DNA of 64,000 nucleotides from Acinetobacter ihumii. Its GTDB lineage: Bacteria; Pseudomonadota; Gammaproteobacteria; Pseudomonadales; Moraxellaceae. Below, in pieces: positions 10,549 through 20,348 of this stretch. Position numbers and translations under genes: made by a program. The notes below the pieces were generated by a model. That model was given only the letters and a program-made list of their open reading frames with translations, was not told where the DNA came from and searched no databases. Location: positions 1,148,997 through 1,212,996 of the forward strand of contig NZ_LR130760.1 in the NCBI RefSeq assembly GCF_900625095.1. The letters run 5' to 3'. Position 1 is the first letter of the stretch. Each line of letters begins with the position of its first letter.

Positions 10549-11190
10549 TTAAAACGGAACTGGACAACTAAATGTTAACTGTTGTTCCGTTTTGGGATGT
10601 TGAAAACTTAAAGTCATCGCATGCAAACACAAACGAGACATAAGTTGCTGATATTGTTCATCTGCATACAAGGTATCCCCTACAATTGGATGACCTAAAT
10701 ATTGCATATGTACCCTTAACTGATGAGAACGCCCCGTAATGGGTGTCAATTCTACGCGCGTCACGGGCTGACCTTGTAATTCAAAATTTTCAATCACCTT
10801 CCAGTGTGTTAATGCTGGTTTATGATAGCTTGGATCGACCACATGCAAAGGCGGTCGATCCGGATCATAAACGACTGGAATATCGACTGAACCTTCGCCA
10901 GTCAAGCTACCTGCAACCACAGCCTGATAAATTTTATCTGTCTGGCGAGCCTGAAACTGTTTTGAAATATGAGTTTGCGCCGCTTTGTTTAAAGCAAAGA
11001 CTAAAATTCCAGAGGTATCCCGATCCAGACGATGAATCAGTAAGCTACGTGGTTCAATTGCAACCAGACGTGTTAAAACACTATCGTATAAATCACCCTT
11101 ACCCGGAACACTAAGTATGCCTGCTGGTTTGTGAATGACAATAAAATCATCATCACGATGAATCAGGTGATCGCTTAGAAAATTACTCAA
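10549..11190 (-). CDS. rluA: RluA-family 23S rRNA/tRNA pseudouridine synthase
   Basis: A 213-residue pseudouridine synthase without an S4 domain, like E. coli RluA (219 residues). The catalytic motif is HRLDRDTSG, with D56 as the nucleophile. The PITGRSHQLRVHM and GHPIVGDTLYA blocks are also conserved. RluA modifies 23S rRNA U746 and tRNA U32; the close alignment, including the KPAGILSVPG start, makes this the best assignment. It stands alone between rapA and the HbpS-like gene. Confidence 0.88.
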   Translation of the reverse strand: MSNFLSDHLIHRDDDFIVIHKPAGILSVPGKGDLYDSVLTRLVAIEPRSLLIHRLDRDTSGILVFALNKAAQTHISKQFQARQTDKIYQAVVAGSLTGEGSVDIPVVYDPDRPPLHVVDPSYHKPALTHWKVIENFELQGQPVTRVELTPITGRSHQLRVHMQYLGHPIVGDTLYADEQYQQLMSRLCLHAMTLSFQHPKTEQQLTFSCPVPF

Positions 11191-11346
11191 AGTCTATTCC
11201 AGAAGTGATTTTTAAATCAGCGGGCAATAATAAAAATCTTGAGCCAGAAATACAATCAAAAATCTGCATTTTTCATCAAGTTTTAAAAGTATCTTCGATC
11301 AAAACTTAAATTCATACTCAGTCGCAATAGTTCTGCTCAGCATTGA

Positions 11347-11760
11347 TCAGATTTGCTGAAAAAAATCACAGATTGTAGTCTGTGCAATGTCTGCATCTTC
11401 AAAAGCTTTCGCACCCGAAATACCGATTGCACCAATCAATTGTCCTTCATAAATGATTGGCTCACCCCCTTCGAGCATGCCCGACACACTTTCAAGCGTT
11501 AAGAAACCCATTTGACCATTACGGATAATATCTTCATAAAACTTAGATGGACGACGACTCATGGCTGAACATTTGGCTTTTTCCAGACTTAAATGCGCTG
11601 TTAACGGTGTTGCACCGTCCATACGTTTCATCATCATTAGAGCACCAGCATCATCGACAATCGAAATACTCATATTAAAACCACGTTCATAGGATAATTC
11701 GATGGCACGATTCATTAAAACGTCTGCATCAGTCAATGTAAGATAATGTTTAGTTTTCAT
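11347..11760 (-). CDS. GlcG/HbpS-family protein (DUF336)
   Basis: A 137-residue single-domain protein of the GlcG/HbpS family. The pattern is a sequence such as ISIVDDAGALMMMKRMDGA followed by GGEPIIYEGQLIGAIGISGA near the C-terminus. Family members include haem-binding HbpS and GlcG of the glycolate operon, but the function of most is unknown. The gene follows hemL, though a terminator separates them. A link to haem is therefore only suggestive. Confidence 0.8.
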   Translation of the reverse strand: MKTKHYLTLTDADVLMNRAIELSYERGFNMSISIVDDAGALMMMKRMDGATPLTAHLSLEKAKCSAMSRRPSKFYEDIIRNGQMGFLTLESVSGMLEGGEPIIYEGQLIGAIGISGAKAFEDADIAQTTICDFFQQI

Positions 11761-11774
11761 TCAATATTCTCCAT

Positions 11775-11798
11775 TAAAAAAGCCCGTAACCACGGGCT
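11775..11798 (-). terminator. hemL terminator
   Basis: The stem AGCCCGT/ACGGGCT with an AACC loop (11781-11798) is followed on the minus strand by six Ts. It lies between hemL and the downstream HbpS-like gene. Confidence 0.85.
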
Positions 11799-11807
11799 CT
11801 CACATCA

Positions 11808-13106
11808 TTACTTCATTGATTGAAAGGTATCTTTCGCCGCTTGAATGGTAAATTCAATGTCTTCATCGCTATGTGCTGCCGAAATAAATCCAGCTTCAAA
11901 TGCGGACGGCGCAAAATTCACACCACGATCTAACATGCCATGAAAGAACTTTTTAAACGCTTCAGTATCACAGGCCAGCATTGAATCAAAACTGGTAATG
12001 TCGTCTTGATCGGTAAAATACAATCCAAACATGGCACCTGCTTGTTGGGTTTTAAACGCAATGCCTGCTTCATCCGCCACCGCTTGTAAACCTGCAAGCA
12101 ATTTTTCAAGCTTTAGATTGAGGTTTTGGTAAAAATCAGGCTGACGTAAATGCTTAAACATTTCAATGCCTGCTCGCATTGCCAATGGATTACCAGACAA
12201 AGTACCTGCTTGATAGACTCCACCCAAAGGTGCGATGCATTGCATAATTTCACGTTTACCACCAAAGGCGCCAACAGGTAGCCCTGCCCCAATAATTTTA
12301 CCGAGTGTGGTCAAATCTGGTTTAACATTGTAATGCGCTTGCGCACCACCTAGTGCCACGCGAAAACCAGTCATCACTTCATCAATAATAAACACTGAAC
12401 CGTATTCATCACAGACATCACGAATCGCTTGTAAGAAACCGTCAATTGGTTTTACCAAATTCATATTGCCCGCGACAGGTTCTACAATCACCCCTGCGAT
12501 TTCATGACCAAATTTGGCAAAACATTGTTTTAAGGCAGCAATGTCGTTATAAGGCAGGGTTAAAGTATGTTTGGCAAAATCAGCAGGTACACCTTTTGAG
12601 GTCGGTTCACCTTCGCCTTTGGTCAGTAAACCTGAACCTGCTTTGACTAAAAGTGAATCTGAATGTCCGTGATAACACCCTTCAAATTTGACGATTTTGT
12701 CACGACCAGTATAACCACGCGCCAGACGAATTGCGGTCATGGTGGCTTCAGTGCCTGAGTTGGTCATGCGCACCAATTCAATCGATGGCATGATCTCACA
12801 AATAATATCGGCCAAAGTGGTTTCATGGACTGTTGGCGCACCAAAACTCAAACCATCTTCGGCTGCGGTTTGTACTGCCTGAATAATATCAGGATGAGCA
12901 TGACCCAAGATCATCGGTCCCCAAGAGCCCACATAATCGACATAACGCTGATTATCTTCATCCCAAAGATAAGCACCTTTGGCTTTTTTGATAAATACCG
13001 GAGTTCCACCCACACCATTAAATGCGCGAACAGGAGAATTGACACCACCAGGAATATGTTTGCTGGCTTGCTCAAATAATTGCACTTGTTTTGGAGATAA
13101 ACTCAT
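11808..13106 (-). CDS. hemL: Glutamate-1-semialdehyde 2,1-aminomutase
   Basis: A 432-residue PLP enzyme that converts glutamate-1-semialdehyde to 5-aminolevulinate, the first committed precursor of haem. The PLP lysine is K270 in [18 protein letters not shown]. The motifs [10 protein letters not shown] (20-29), [16 protein letters not shown] (115-130) and [10 protein letters not shown] (240-249) are typical of HemL and distinguish it from ordinary class III aminotransferases. Length is standard. It lies downstream of thiE on the same strand with a 92-base gap, so independent transcription is possible. Confidence 0.96.
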   Translation of the reverse strand: MSLSPKQVQLFEQASKHIPGGVNSPVRAFNGVGGTPVFIKKAKGAYLWDEDNQRYVDYVGSWGPMILGHAHPDIIQAVQTAAEDGLSFGAPTVHETTLADIICEIMPSIELVRMTNSGTEATMTAIRLARGYTGRDKIVKFEGCYHGHSDSLLVKAGSGLLTKGEGEPTSKGVPADFAKHTLTLPYNDIAALKQCFAKFGHEIAGVIVEPVAGNMNLVKPIDGFLQAIRDVCDEYGSVFIIDEVMTGFRVALGGAQAHYNVKPDLTTLGKIIGAGLPVGAFGGKREIMQCIAPLGGVYQAGTLSGNPLAMRAGIEMFKHLRQPDFYQNLNLKLEKLLAGLQAVADEAGIAFKTQQAGAMFGLYFTDQDDITSFDSMLACDTEAFKKFFHGMLDRGVNFAPSAFEAGFISAAHSDEDIEFTIQAAKDTFQSMK

Positions 13107-13198
13107 GAATACTCTCGATATTTTTAAGTTTGTATAAAATCAGAATACAGAACATTTTCTTTAAATCAGGCTTTGATCAAAAGCCTAGAATTTTTAGA

Positions 13199-13816
13199 TC
13201 AATCTTCTGCAAATAACGCAGCCCACGCATGTACACGCGCAGGAATGTCTTGAACCGAACAACCTAATATATCACTAATCACGGCACACAGGTCAGCACC
13301 ACTTTCAATCACCTCTTTGGAGTTTTCAACAGTTAAACCACCAATGGCGCAGATGGGCACATTGATTTTCTTACGTGCCTGTTTTAGCGTTTCTAAACCA
13401 ATATTGCCTGCTTCTGGTTTGGTCGTAGTCGCATAAATTGCACCAAATGCCACATAGCTTGCGCCGTCAATAATCGCCTGTTCAGCCAGTTCAATCGAGT
13501 TGGCACAGGTTCGACCAATGATCGCATTGGGCGCTAATCTAGCTTTGGCATCGATAATTTCACCATCGGATTGACCCAAATGTACACCCAGTTGAAATTG
13601 AGCCGCTAACATCAAATCATCATTGATGATCAAAGGCACCTGAAATTTTTCACACAGCCATTTAATGGCATCGACTTCGGCAGGTTGATCCAGTGGCGCA
13701 ACTTTTTTACGACGATACTGCAAAATTGCCACTTGACCCGTTGCCAAAGCAGCTTCTAACTTTTCCAATAAGAGTTCAATCGGATCATCATTGGTAATTA
13801 AATATAAACCACGCAT
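13199..13816 (-). CDS. thiE: Thiamine-phosphate synthase
   Basis: A 205-residue TIM-barrel enzyme that joins hydroxymethylpyrimidine diphosphate and thiazole phosphate to give thiamine phosphate. Recognisable blocks are QYRRKK, PLIINDDLMLA (the DD metal region), GVHLGQSDG, and the phosphate-binding FGAIYATTTKPEAG and ICAIGGLTVEN. It stands immediately upstream of hemL. No thiamine riboswitch is visible in the short spacer upstream. Confidence 0.93.
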   Translation of the reverse strand: MRGLYLITNDDPIELLLEKLEAALATGQVAILQYRRKKVAPLDQPAEVDAIKWLCEKFQVPLIINDDLMLAAQFQLGVHLGQSDGEIIDAKARLAPNAIIGRTCANSIELAEQAIIDGASYVAFGAIYATTTKPEAGNIGLETLKQARKKINVPICAIGGLTVENSKEVIESGADLCAVISDILGCSVQDIPARVHAWAALFAED

Positions 13817-13979
13817 TGAATTTCAATCTCTTGATGCATTTTTAAAGCAAAGTATAAGTAACGCTAGATTTCTTTCATCAAGATTTAGTCCTTGTTTATT
13901 TTTCTCGCCAAAAGAGAATGGAAGGAACTGATGAAAGAAATCAGGTATAAAAAAACAAAATTTTTTATACCGCCATGAT

Positions 13980-15680
13980 TTATTTAAGCCATGAATCCAG
14001 TTTGGATTGATCTTCAATCTTAAATTCAACTGTTTGTAATGGAATTTCGCCAGCTATCACATTGAACTGCAACAACTCATCACGACGGAATGCAAACACG
14101 GTAAATTGACCCTTTTGTTTTGCATATTGCGCCAATAGTTTTTCAGAAGCTTTAAGTCCATCAATCGAGATAATGATATCTTGAGCCGATAAACCTGCTT
14201 TTGCCCCTTCTCCTGCACGATTGGCTTGCTGAATGAAGACGCCTTCTGGCTTATCTAGCAGCTTTAAACCAAAAGGTAATGCTTTATCATGTTTAAACTC
14301 ATAGCTGAGTCCAAACGATGGCAATAACTCATTGAGTGGCAATTCTTCTGTGGTATTGATCAGGAAACTTAAGCGTTCTGTCCAATCCTGTCCTGTGAGT
14401 TCTTTGGCTAACTCAAAAATACTTCGTTCACTGACCTGAATACCGTTTTGGGTATTGTCATATAAACGGCACAGTAAAGCATCTAAGCTTGAGCCATAAG
14501 TACGCAAACCAAGATCCAGACACAACGCAACCAAAGCACCTTTGTTGTAATAACTGGTGCCTGCATTATTGGAGTTTTCATCCTGACGATAAAACTTGAT
14601 CCATGCGTCAAAACTTGATTCAGACACAGATTGAATAAAACGTCCCGGATTTTGTAGATAACGATCAATCTGGGCTTTTAATAATTTAAGGTAAGAGGCC
14701 TGAGAAATCACGCCGCTACGCAGCAAAATCAAGTCATCATAATATGAAGTGAAACCTTCAAATATCCACAGTAAAGACGTATAAGACTCTTGCTGTAAAT
14801 TGTATTGGGCAAAATTTTCAGGCCGTATAAATTTAACCAACCATGAATGAAAATATTCATGACTGCACAAACCTAAAAAGCGTTGATAATCTTCCGATGG
14901 TTCTTCTGGCTCATTGGCTTTTGGTAGATCATGACGCGGTGTGATCAAACTGGTACTGTTGCAATGTTCCAATCCACCATAACTATTGCCCGTTGCCATG
15001 GTCATAAACGTATAGTTTTTAAATGGTGCAGAACCAAAAATTGCAATTTCTGTTTCACAAATTTTGCTTAAGTCAGACTTTAAACGTGCAACATTGGTCT
15101 GATGCTGACCTGACACCACAAACTCGTGCGCAATGCCCTTTGCTTCAAAATTAAAGCGCGTTTGTTCTGCCAATTCAAATGGACTATCAATCAGTTGATC
15201 ATAATTGTCCGCTTTTAAGGTAAAACGTCCTTTGACTAGACTTTTCGAGCCTAAACCTGTCGCCAACTGAAAATGTTTAAGTTCATCTGGTAAAAAAACT
15301 TCAACTTCACAGGCTGATTGTTCCTGATCTTGTAGACCTAAACACACACAAGCAGGATTCACATATAAACGGGTTTGATCGACATAGGCACCACGAACAG
15401 AAAGGTCGTAAGCATAGACATCATATTCAACCGTAATCAGTTCATGGTCGGTATTAAACAAACGCCATCTATTTTTCTGATCTTTTCGAATCGACAATAA
15501 TCGACCGGCTTCATCATAGGCTTTAACCGATTCAATATGCTTTGCAAATTCTCGAATCAGATAACTTCCAGGAATCCACGTCGGTAGCCAAAGTTCCTGA
15601 TTGGGATTGGCTAGAAAACGCATCGTGACATGAATCAGGTGTTGGCGATAATCATCAAATTCAATTTGGTAATGCAACAT
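13980..15680 (-). CDS. M61-family metallopeptidase with PDZ domain
   Basis: A 566-residue glycyl-aminopeptidase-like zinc peptidase. The N-terminal beta domain is followed by a GGLEHCNST motif (235-243), the zinc motif HEYFH (274-278) and a downstream glutamate E308 in WIFEGFTSYY, then a C-terminal PDZ domain (about 455-540, with AGLSAQDIIISIDG). No signal peptide is visible, so it is probably cytoplasmic. The substrate is unknown. It is a single gene with about 150 bases of spacer before thiE. Confidence 0.88.
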   Translation of the reverse strand: MLHYQIEFDDYRQHLIHVTMRFLANPNQELWLPTWIPGSYLIREFAKHIESVKAYDEAGRLLSIRKDQKNRWRLFNTDHELITVEYDVYAYDLSVRGAYVDQTRLYVNPACVCLGLQDQEQSACEVEVFLPDELKHFQLATGLGSKSLVKGRFTLKADNYDQLIDSPFELAEQTRFNFEAKGIAHEFVVSGQHQTNVARLKSDLSKICETEIAIFGSAPFKNYTFMTMATGNSYGGLEHCNSTSLITPRHDLPKANEPEEPSEDYQRFLGLCSHEYFHSWLVKFIRPENFAQYNLQQESYTSLLWIFEGFTSYYDDLILLRSGVISQASYLKLLKAQIDRYLQNPGRFIQSVSESSFDAWIKFYRQDENSNNAGTSYYNKGALVALCLDLGLRTYGSSLDALLCRLYDNTQNGIQVSERSIFELAKELTGQDWTERLSFLINTTEELPLNELLPSFGLSYEFKHDKALPFGLKLLDKPEGVFIQQANRAGEGAKAGLSAQDIIISIDGLKASEKLLAQYAKQKGQFTVFAFRRDELLQFNVIAGEIPLQTVEFKIEDQSKLDSWLK

Positions 15681-15944
15681 ATTTTTAAGAGATCAAATGA
15701 GTCAATTTCACTTAGCTTAACATTTTTTTAAGAGCGCATGACTTTTTCACCGTTTAGAAGTTACTTAACAGTGCATCAATAAAGTCTGCACTCCTTTCAT
15801 CATCAAATGAACTATCATTAAAATATAAGTAGATTTTAATTGTCGTATTTGTCTACAAAAGCCACTAGCCTTCATGAAAAAAAAGGCATAGCATGCAACT
15901 ATTTTTAGCATTTCACACCACGGGATGGTCATGCAGGTGAACAC

Positions 15945-17255
15945 GTGAGATTTTTTCTTTCACTTTTTACGCTTTTTAGTTTGTTTTGTACCACAGTTAC
16001 CCATGCACAACTCCTGAATATTGCACCCGAAAGTGTGGAAGCTCAGGCATGGAGTATTATTGATGCTCAATCAGGACAAACCATTGCTGAATACAATAGT
16101 CATGCTCAGCGCGCACCCGCGTCTTTAACCAAAATGATGGTGGCGTATATTGCTTTAAAAGAAATTAAAGCGGGTAAATTGCGTAAGGACGAAATTTTAA
16201 CTGCAACACCTGTGGTTAAAATGGTGATGTGGGATGAATCTCAAATGTACTTAAAAGAAGGTGAACAGATTTCTGTTGATCAACTTTTGGCAGGTCTAAT
16301 TGTAATGTCAGCTAATGATGCTGCGGTAACTTTAGCTGAACGCATTTCTGGCAATGTTCCTGCATTTTTACAGCGTATGAATCAGGAAGCTCAAGCGTTA
16401 GACATGAAAGATACACACTTCTCTAATCCTGCTGGTGTGACCATGCCAGATCATTATTCGACTTCTCATGATTTGGGTTTGCTTGCCAAAGCACTGGTGA
16501 ATCAGGTTCCTGATTATTTAAACTATTCAAAATTGCCTAGTTTTAGTTATAACCAGCGTTTTCACCGTGCAACCAATTTGGTTCTTAAAAATGACCCAAG
16601 CGTAGATGGCTTAAAAACAGGTTTTACCAAAGCCGCAGGTTATAATCTTGCTCTTACCGCAAAACGCCCAACCCTCAATCCTGACCTGCCTGAGCGTCGT
16701 TTGATTGTGGTGGTTTTAGGCACCAAAAGTGCGCTGAAACGTGCAGAAGTTGCACATAAATTAATGAATCTGGCCTACACCTATACACGTGATGAAGAAG
16801 TCATTAAAGACAAACAACTAATTGCAGAATTACCCGTGGTGAAATCTACCTTAAAAATGTTTAAGGTTGAAACCCAACAACCTACGATTGTCACCACGTC
16901 ATTGTATGACTCAGCCCAAGCGATTGATCTGAATCAGTTTGATATGCAAACTCAACGCTTGCACGTGACCTATGACAATGGAATTATGACCACCATTGAA
17001 CCTTTGCAAACCACAAAAACCCATGTCAATGTTGAACTGAACGAAAAACAACTGACTGCCCCCCTGATGAAAGCAGTTAACCTTGCAACGGTTCAGGTCT
17101 ATCAAAACAATCAGTTGATTCAAAGCATTCAAATTAATGACAATGTGCAAATACAAGAAGCCAATATTTTTGAACGTTTCTTCATGTGGTTCAAAAGTCT
17201 TTTCTCACTTTTTGGACACGATGAACCAAGCGTAAAGCTTTACCCACTCAACTAA
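15945..17255 (+). CDS. dacD: D-alanyl-D-alanine carboxypeptidase (low-molecular-mass PBP, PBP6b-like)
   Basis: A 436-residue exported class C penicillin-binding protein that trims the terminal D-Ala from peptidoglycan stem peptides. Signal peptide residues are 1-21. The active-site motifs are SLTK (S60, K63), SAN (122-124) and KTG (224-226). After the PBP5-type C-terminal beta domain there is an amphipathic or hydrophobic tail near FERFFMWFKSLFSLFG that should anchor it to the membrane. The start is GTG at 15945, preceded by AGGTGA four bases away. The dacD symbol rests on length and tail and is less sure than the family. Confidence 0.88.
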   Translation: MRFFLSLFTLFSLFCTTVTHAQLLNIAPESVEAQAWSIIDAQSGQTIAEYNSHAQRAPASLTKMMVAYIALKEIKAGKLRKDEILTATPVVKMVMWDESQMYLKEGEQISVDQLLAGLIVMSANDAAVTLAERISGNVPAFLQRMNQEAQALDMKDTHFSNPAGVTMPDHYSTSHDLGLLAKALVNQVPDYLNYSKLPSFSYNQRFHRATNLVLKNDPSVDGLKTGFTKAAGYNLALTAKRPTLNPDLPERRLIVVVLGTKSALKRAEVAHKLMNLAYTYTRDEEVIKDKQLIAELPVVKSTLKMFKVETQQPTIVTTSLYDSAQAIDLNQFDMQTQRLHVTYDNGIMTTIEPLQTTKTHVNVELNEKQLTAPLMKAVNLATVQVYQNNQLIQSIQINDNVQIQEANIFERFFMWFKSLFSLFGHDEPSVKLYPLN

Positions 17256-17278
17256 GACAAGTCACATAGATTTTTGAC

Positions 17279-17309
17279 AAGGTAGCTTTTAAGCTGCCTT
17301 TTCTTTTTG
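17279..17309 (+). terminator. Terminator of the carboxypeptidase gene
   Basis: A 10-bp stem (17279-17288 with 17291-17300, one wobble pair) followed by TTCTTTTT. Confidence 0.75.
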
Positions 17310-17510
17310 AAGTTATTCATTTTTGAAACGATGTGCTGATATTTAAAGCATAAAAAAGTAGTTTTGCATTGAAATTTAAAAAAACACCCCGATCTATGAA
17401 AAAATGAATATTTAAATGTGAAAACTTGTGCTTTTTTACGATTTTTAATCTACAAAACGAATTTTTCACTTTATGATATGTACTTAAATTGATTGAATGG
17501 ATCAAATAAC

Positions 17511-17993
17511 ATGACTGCTATTGCAAATAACCACGTGGTTTCATTCCACTACACGCTGACTAATGCTGAGGGTGAAACTCTTGACCAATCACAAGGTGAA
17601 CCACTTGCCTATTTGCACGGTGCAGGTAACATCATCCCAGGTTTAGAAAATGCATTGTTGGGTAAAACTGTAGGTGAAAAATTTACAGTCAATGTTCCTG
17701 CGGCTGAAGGCTATGGCGAATACAACCCAGATCTAGTTCAGGAAGTTCCTGCACAAATGTTCCAAGGTGTTGAAAACATTCAACCTGGTATGCAATTTCA
17801 AGCTCAAACTGACGATGGCGTGCAAATCGTAACCGTTAAAGCAGTTGAAGGCGATAACGTTGTGGTTGATGCAAACTTCCCACTTGCTGGTCAAGATTTA
17901 ACATTTGAAGTTGAAATCGTTGAAATTCGTGATGCAACTCAAGAAGAACTTGATCATGGTCACGTACATGGTGCGGGTGGTCACCACCACTAA
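17511..17993 (+). CDS. slyD: FKBP-type peptidyl-prolyl cis-trans isomerase, SlyD family
   Basis: A 160-residue FKBP/SlyD protein. The FKBP fold is interrupted by the insert-in-flap domain (about 70-125), as in SlyD. The segment LDQSQGEPLAYLHGAGNIIPGLENALLGKTVGEKF is the conserved FKBP core. The C-terminus is histidine-rich (HGHVHGAGGHHH), short compared with E. coli SlyD but suitable for binding nickel or zinc. I chose the ATG at 17511 over an in-frame TTG at 17493. It is monocistronic and ends at a UUCG-capped terminator. Confidence 0.9.
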   Translation: MTAIANNHVVSFHYTLTNAEGETLDQSQGEPLAYLHGAGNIIPGLENALLGKTVGEKFTVNVPAAEGYGEYNPDLVQEVPAQMFQGVENIQPGMQFQAQTDDGVQIVTVKAVEGDNVVVDANFPLAGQDLTFEVEIVEIRDATQEELDHGHVHGAGGHHH

Positions 17994-18030
17994 TCATAAA
18001 ATTTTATGATTGTTGTGACGCTCTAATTTT

Positions 18031-18063
18031 ATAAAGCAAAGTTTCGACTTTGCTTTATTTTTA
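18031..18063 (+). terminator. slyD terminator
   Basis: A perfect 12-bp stem (18031-18042 with 18047-18058) capped by a TTCG tetraloop and followed by a T run. Confidence 0.9.
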
Positions 18064-18353
18064 TTGAAATTGCCCTTGGGCATAAATTTGAACTTAAATA
18101 CAACTATTATTGCTTCTTTAGATTTAATCAAACATACAATTCATCTATATCGCCTGATGGCAATCAAAAAGAGTTTAATTTTTTCAGATTTTGTCATGCT
18201 AGTATGGCGCGCCTACGTTCGAAATCAAAATTAAGTAATTGATTTTATTTAAATTAAAATCAAGTTTAAATAAATGGAGATTTAATCAATCAAATTAATG
18301 ATGAATAAATCACAATTATTGACCAATATTGTGACATATGTTAGATTTTTAAT

Positions 18354-18424
18354 CGAATTATGATTTTTTCATATATTCATCCCTCGAGAAGCCGTCTTTT
18401 GATTACTCAAAAGACGGTTTTTTT
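18354..18424 (+). ncRNA. Candidate small RNA with its own promoter and terminator
   Basis: A plausible sigma-70 promoter (TTGACC at 18319-18324, 17-base spacer, TAGATT at 18342-18347) precedes a strong intrinsic terminator (18392-18424, 11-bp stem, TTAC loop, seven Ts). This predicts a transcript of about 70 nt. There is no ORF between them. This is inference from structure only; I do not recognise a known RNA family. Confidence 0.35.
18392..18424 (+). terminator. Orphan intrinsic terminator
   Basis: The stem CCGTCTTTTGA/TCAAAAGACGG with a TTAC loop is followed by seven Ts. No gene lies in the 330 bases before it after the slyD terminator. Confidence 0.88.
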
Positions 18425-18715
18425 AATGATGTCTTGACCTTAAATATTGATGTTGAACCAAGTGCAATCATGTCATACAGAGTGTTTCATACGTGATAGC
18501 AGCATAAAATTTTATTCGGAAAATAAGTGAATGTAATTTTAATGATCAATCATTCAAGCATCTCACTGCAAAACATTATTTTAGATTTGTAATTCGCCTT
18601 GTACTTGTTTTCATTTATTTTTATGATGGAATTGAAAGCGGAGACTCATGAAATAATTCAGGTGTTATTCGCTATTAACTTATAAGAATGATTGGCTACA
18701 TAGGAATAATATATT

Positions 18716-19159
18716 ATGAAATATCAACACATTTTAGTCCCAGTTGACGGTTCTGACATTTCTCTTGCAGCATTACAGCAAGCGGCTTCTATTGCTAAAG
18801 CCTTTGAGAGCAAAATTACGGCAATTAGTTTATTGGCTGTAGATCCTTTTAGTGGTGTCGATTTTTATTATGTTTCTCCTGTGATGAAAGATTACTTTGT
18901 AGAAGCACATGCTCAAGCAGAAGAAACTTTAGCAAAAGCTAAAAATATTGGTGCTGAGCTGGGTGTAGACATTGAGACTCAAATCGTTAAGGGTGAAGTT
19001 TCAGCAGAAGGAATCTTACAGGCAGCAGAAGATTTAAAAGTAGATTTAATCGTCATGGGTTCACATGGACGTAAAGGCTTTCAAAAATTCTTCCTAGGTA
19101 GTTTTGCCCAAGAAGTTTTAGGACATACCGAACTTCCCGTTCTTATTGTAAAAAAATAA
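18716..19159 (+). CDS. Universal stress protein, UspA family
   Basis: A 147-residue single Usp domain. The N-terminal strand HILVPVDGSDIS and the ATP-binding signature GSHGRKGFQKFFLGSFAQEVL (G-2x-G-9x-GS type) near residues 121-141 indicate an ATP-binding UspA/UspFG-type protein. Family members aid survival under stress; the precise role varies. It has its own terminator at 19173-19197 and a long upstream region, so it is a single-gene unit. Confidence 0.9.
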   Translation: MKYQHILVPVDGSDISLAALQQAASIAKAFESKITAISLLAVDPFSGVDFYYVSPVMKDYFVEAHAQAEETLAKAKNIGAELGVDIETQIVKGEVSAEGILQAAEDLKVDLIVMGSHGRKGFQKFFLGSFAQEVLGHTELPVLIVKK

Positions 19160-19583
19160 TTTTTAAACACTAAAAAGCCCGTTTTTACGGGCTTTTCTAG
19201 AACTTGAACAATTATTGAGTGAATATCCTCAAATGGTTCGTTGTTAGCATATAACGCATCAAGGTTACCACATCTGTTTCACCTTAGCCGAGAATCAACT
19301 CTTGTAAACCAAGCAGTATGTGAATACCTTATAAATAGATTAACAGCTACTCTTCGACTGATCAATATTTAAACACCCCTTACCTGCTCATGATTTGTAA
19401 AAAAACGTATCCCTAATATTACGCTTTAGCATTATTTTTTATAGAGTATTCTAAATTTGTACTTAATCAGTAAAATAATGAATTAAAAGCATATTTTTCA
19501 AATAAACTACGCATGTTGTTCGTTAAAGTATTTAAGAAATTTATTATACAACTTTAGTGCTTAAAAATGATTTGGAGAAAAAA
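19160..19583. other. Intergenic region before the HslJ-type gene
   Basis: 424 bases. Apart from the terminator at 19173-19197 and a presumed promoter for the HslJ-type gene, I see no gene, repeat or RNA structure. Confidence 0.5.
19173..19197 (+). terminator. Universal stress gene terminator
   Basis: The stem AAAAGCCCGT/ACGGGCTTTT with a TTTT loop. Confidence 0.88.
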
Positions 19584-20021
19584 ATGTTGAAGAAATTATT
19601 CGTAACAACAACTTTTGTATCTGCTTTGACTATGGTCGGCTGTGCCACTATGAGTAATCCATCGACAGATCGTAACCTATCTATGTTACAAAATAAGCTG
19701 TGGTTAGTGACTGAAATCAATGGCGTAGAATACAAAGCAAACCCTGCCCAAACGGCCAATGTTGCTGCCCTTATGTTTGATAATAATGCATTGAGCGGTT
19801 CTGATGGATGTAATCGTCTAATGGGCGGATATACAGTCAAAGGTACAAAGATTGCTTTCACTCAGTTGGCAAAAACTCAAATGGCTTGTTTATCTGCAAC
19901 AGATGTTCCAGAAAAATTCTCGAATGCTCTAGGTCAAACTACAAGCTATAAAGTGTCTGAGAAAAAGTTAGAACTTTTAAACAATGACGGTAAAGTCCTA
20001 GTTGAATTAAAAAGTAAATAA
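19584..20021 (+). CDS. META/HslJ-domain lipoprotein
   Basis: A 145-residue secreted lipoprotein. The signal ends in a lipobox-like LTMVGC with the lipid-accepting Cys around residue 19. The mature part is a META (HslJ) domain with the typical LWLVTEINGVEY start and SGSDGCNRLMGGYTVKGTKIAF core, followed by TQMACL. E. coli HslJ is a heat-inducible membrane-linked protein associated with novobiocin resistance; the biochemical role is unknown. The ATG at 19584 has a GGAG site six bases upstream. The frame extends upstream to a GTG at 19557, which is less likely. Confidence 0.85.
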   Translation: MLKKLFVTTTFVSALTMVGCATMSNPSTDRNLSMLQNKLWLVTEINGVEYKANPAQTANVAALMFDNNALSGSDGCNRLMGGYTVKGTKIAFTQLAKTQMACLSATDVPEKFSNALGQTTSYKVSEKKLELLNNDGKVLVELKSK

Positions 20022-20348
20022 TTTAAAAATGCTCCCAGTTTAGGCTGGGAGTAGTTGACTTAACTTTATAAAAATAAAAAATTTTTGGAACAACTTAGTT
20101 CTACAATAGAATAAAAAAACTCTAACTCATTAATATAAAATTTAATTAAAAATGATTAACTTTACTTTGCGATTATGAAATGTTTTGCGAGCCTTATTTT
20201 TCCCTTCTCTGATCTTTTCTTGAATAGCTTTTTTTGGACATTGCTCTACACAAGGTGATCAAGATTATACAATTTTTATTAAAATACTGACATTACCTTA
20301 ATTTTTTTATGGTTTAATAATGAATAAGAATCAATTAACTTTGGCAGA
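20022..20348. other. Intergenic region between HslJ-type gene and small unknown
   Basis: 327 AT-rich bases. A hairpin CTCCCAG/CTGGGAG near 20034-20053 could be a weak terminator for the preceding gene, though no T run follows. A 10-codon frame (20320-20352) ends in overlap with the next gene's presumed start. Confidence 0.45.

Larger units (their letters stand above)
17994..18715. other. Long intergenic region with an orphan terminator
   Basis: This 722-base gap contains the slyD terminator (18031-18063), a very AT-rich stretch, and a second strong intrinsic terminator at 18392-18424 with no coding frame in front of it. The rest, 18425-18715, should contain the promoter of the universal stress gene. 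No protein-coding frame is supported. Confidence 0.6.

Noticed and set aside
13165..13186. AGGCTTT/AAAGCCT hairpin downstream of thiE
   Set aside because: The stem is short and no T run follows on the minus strand; the terminator role is unproven.
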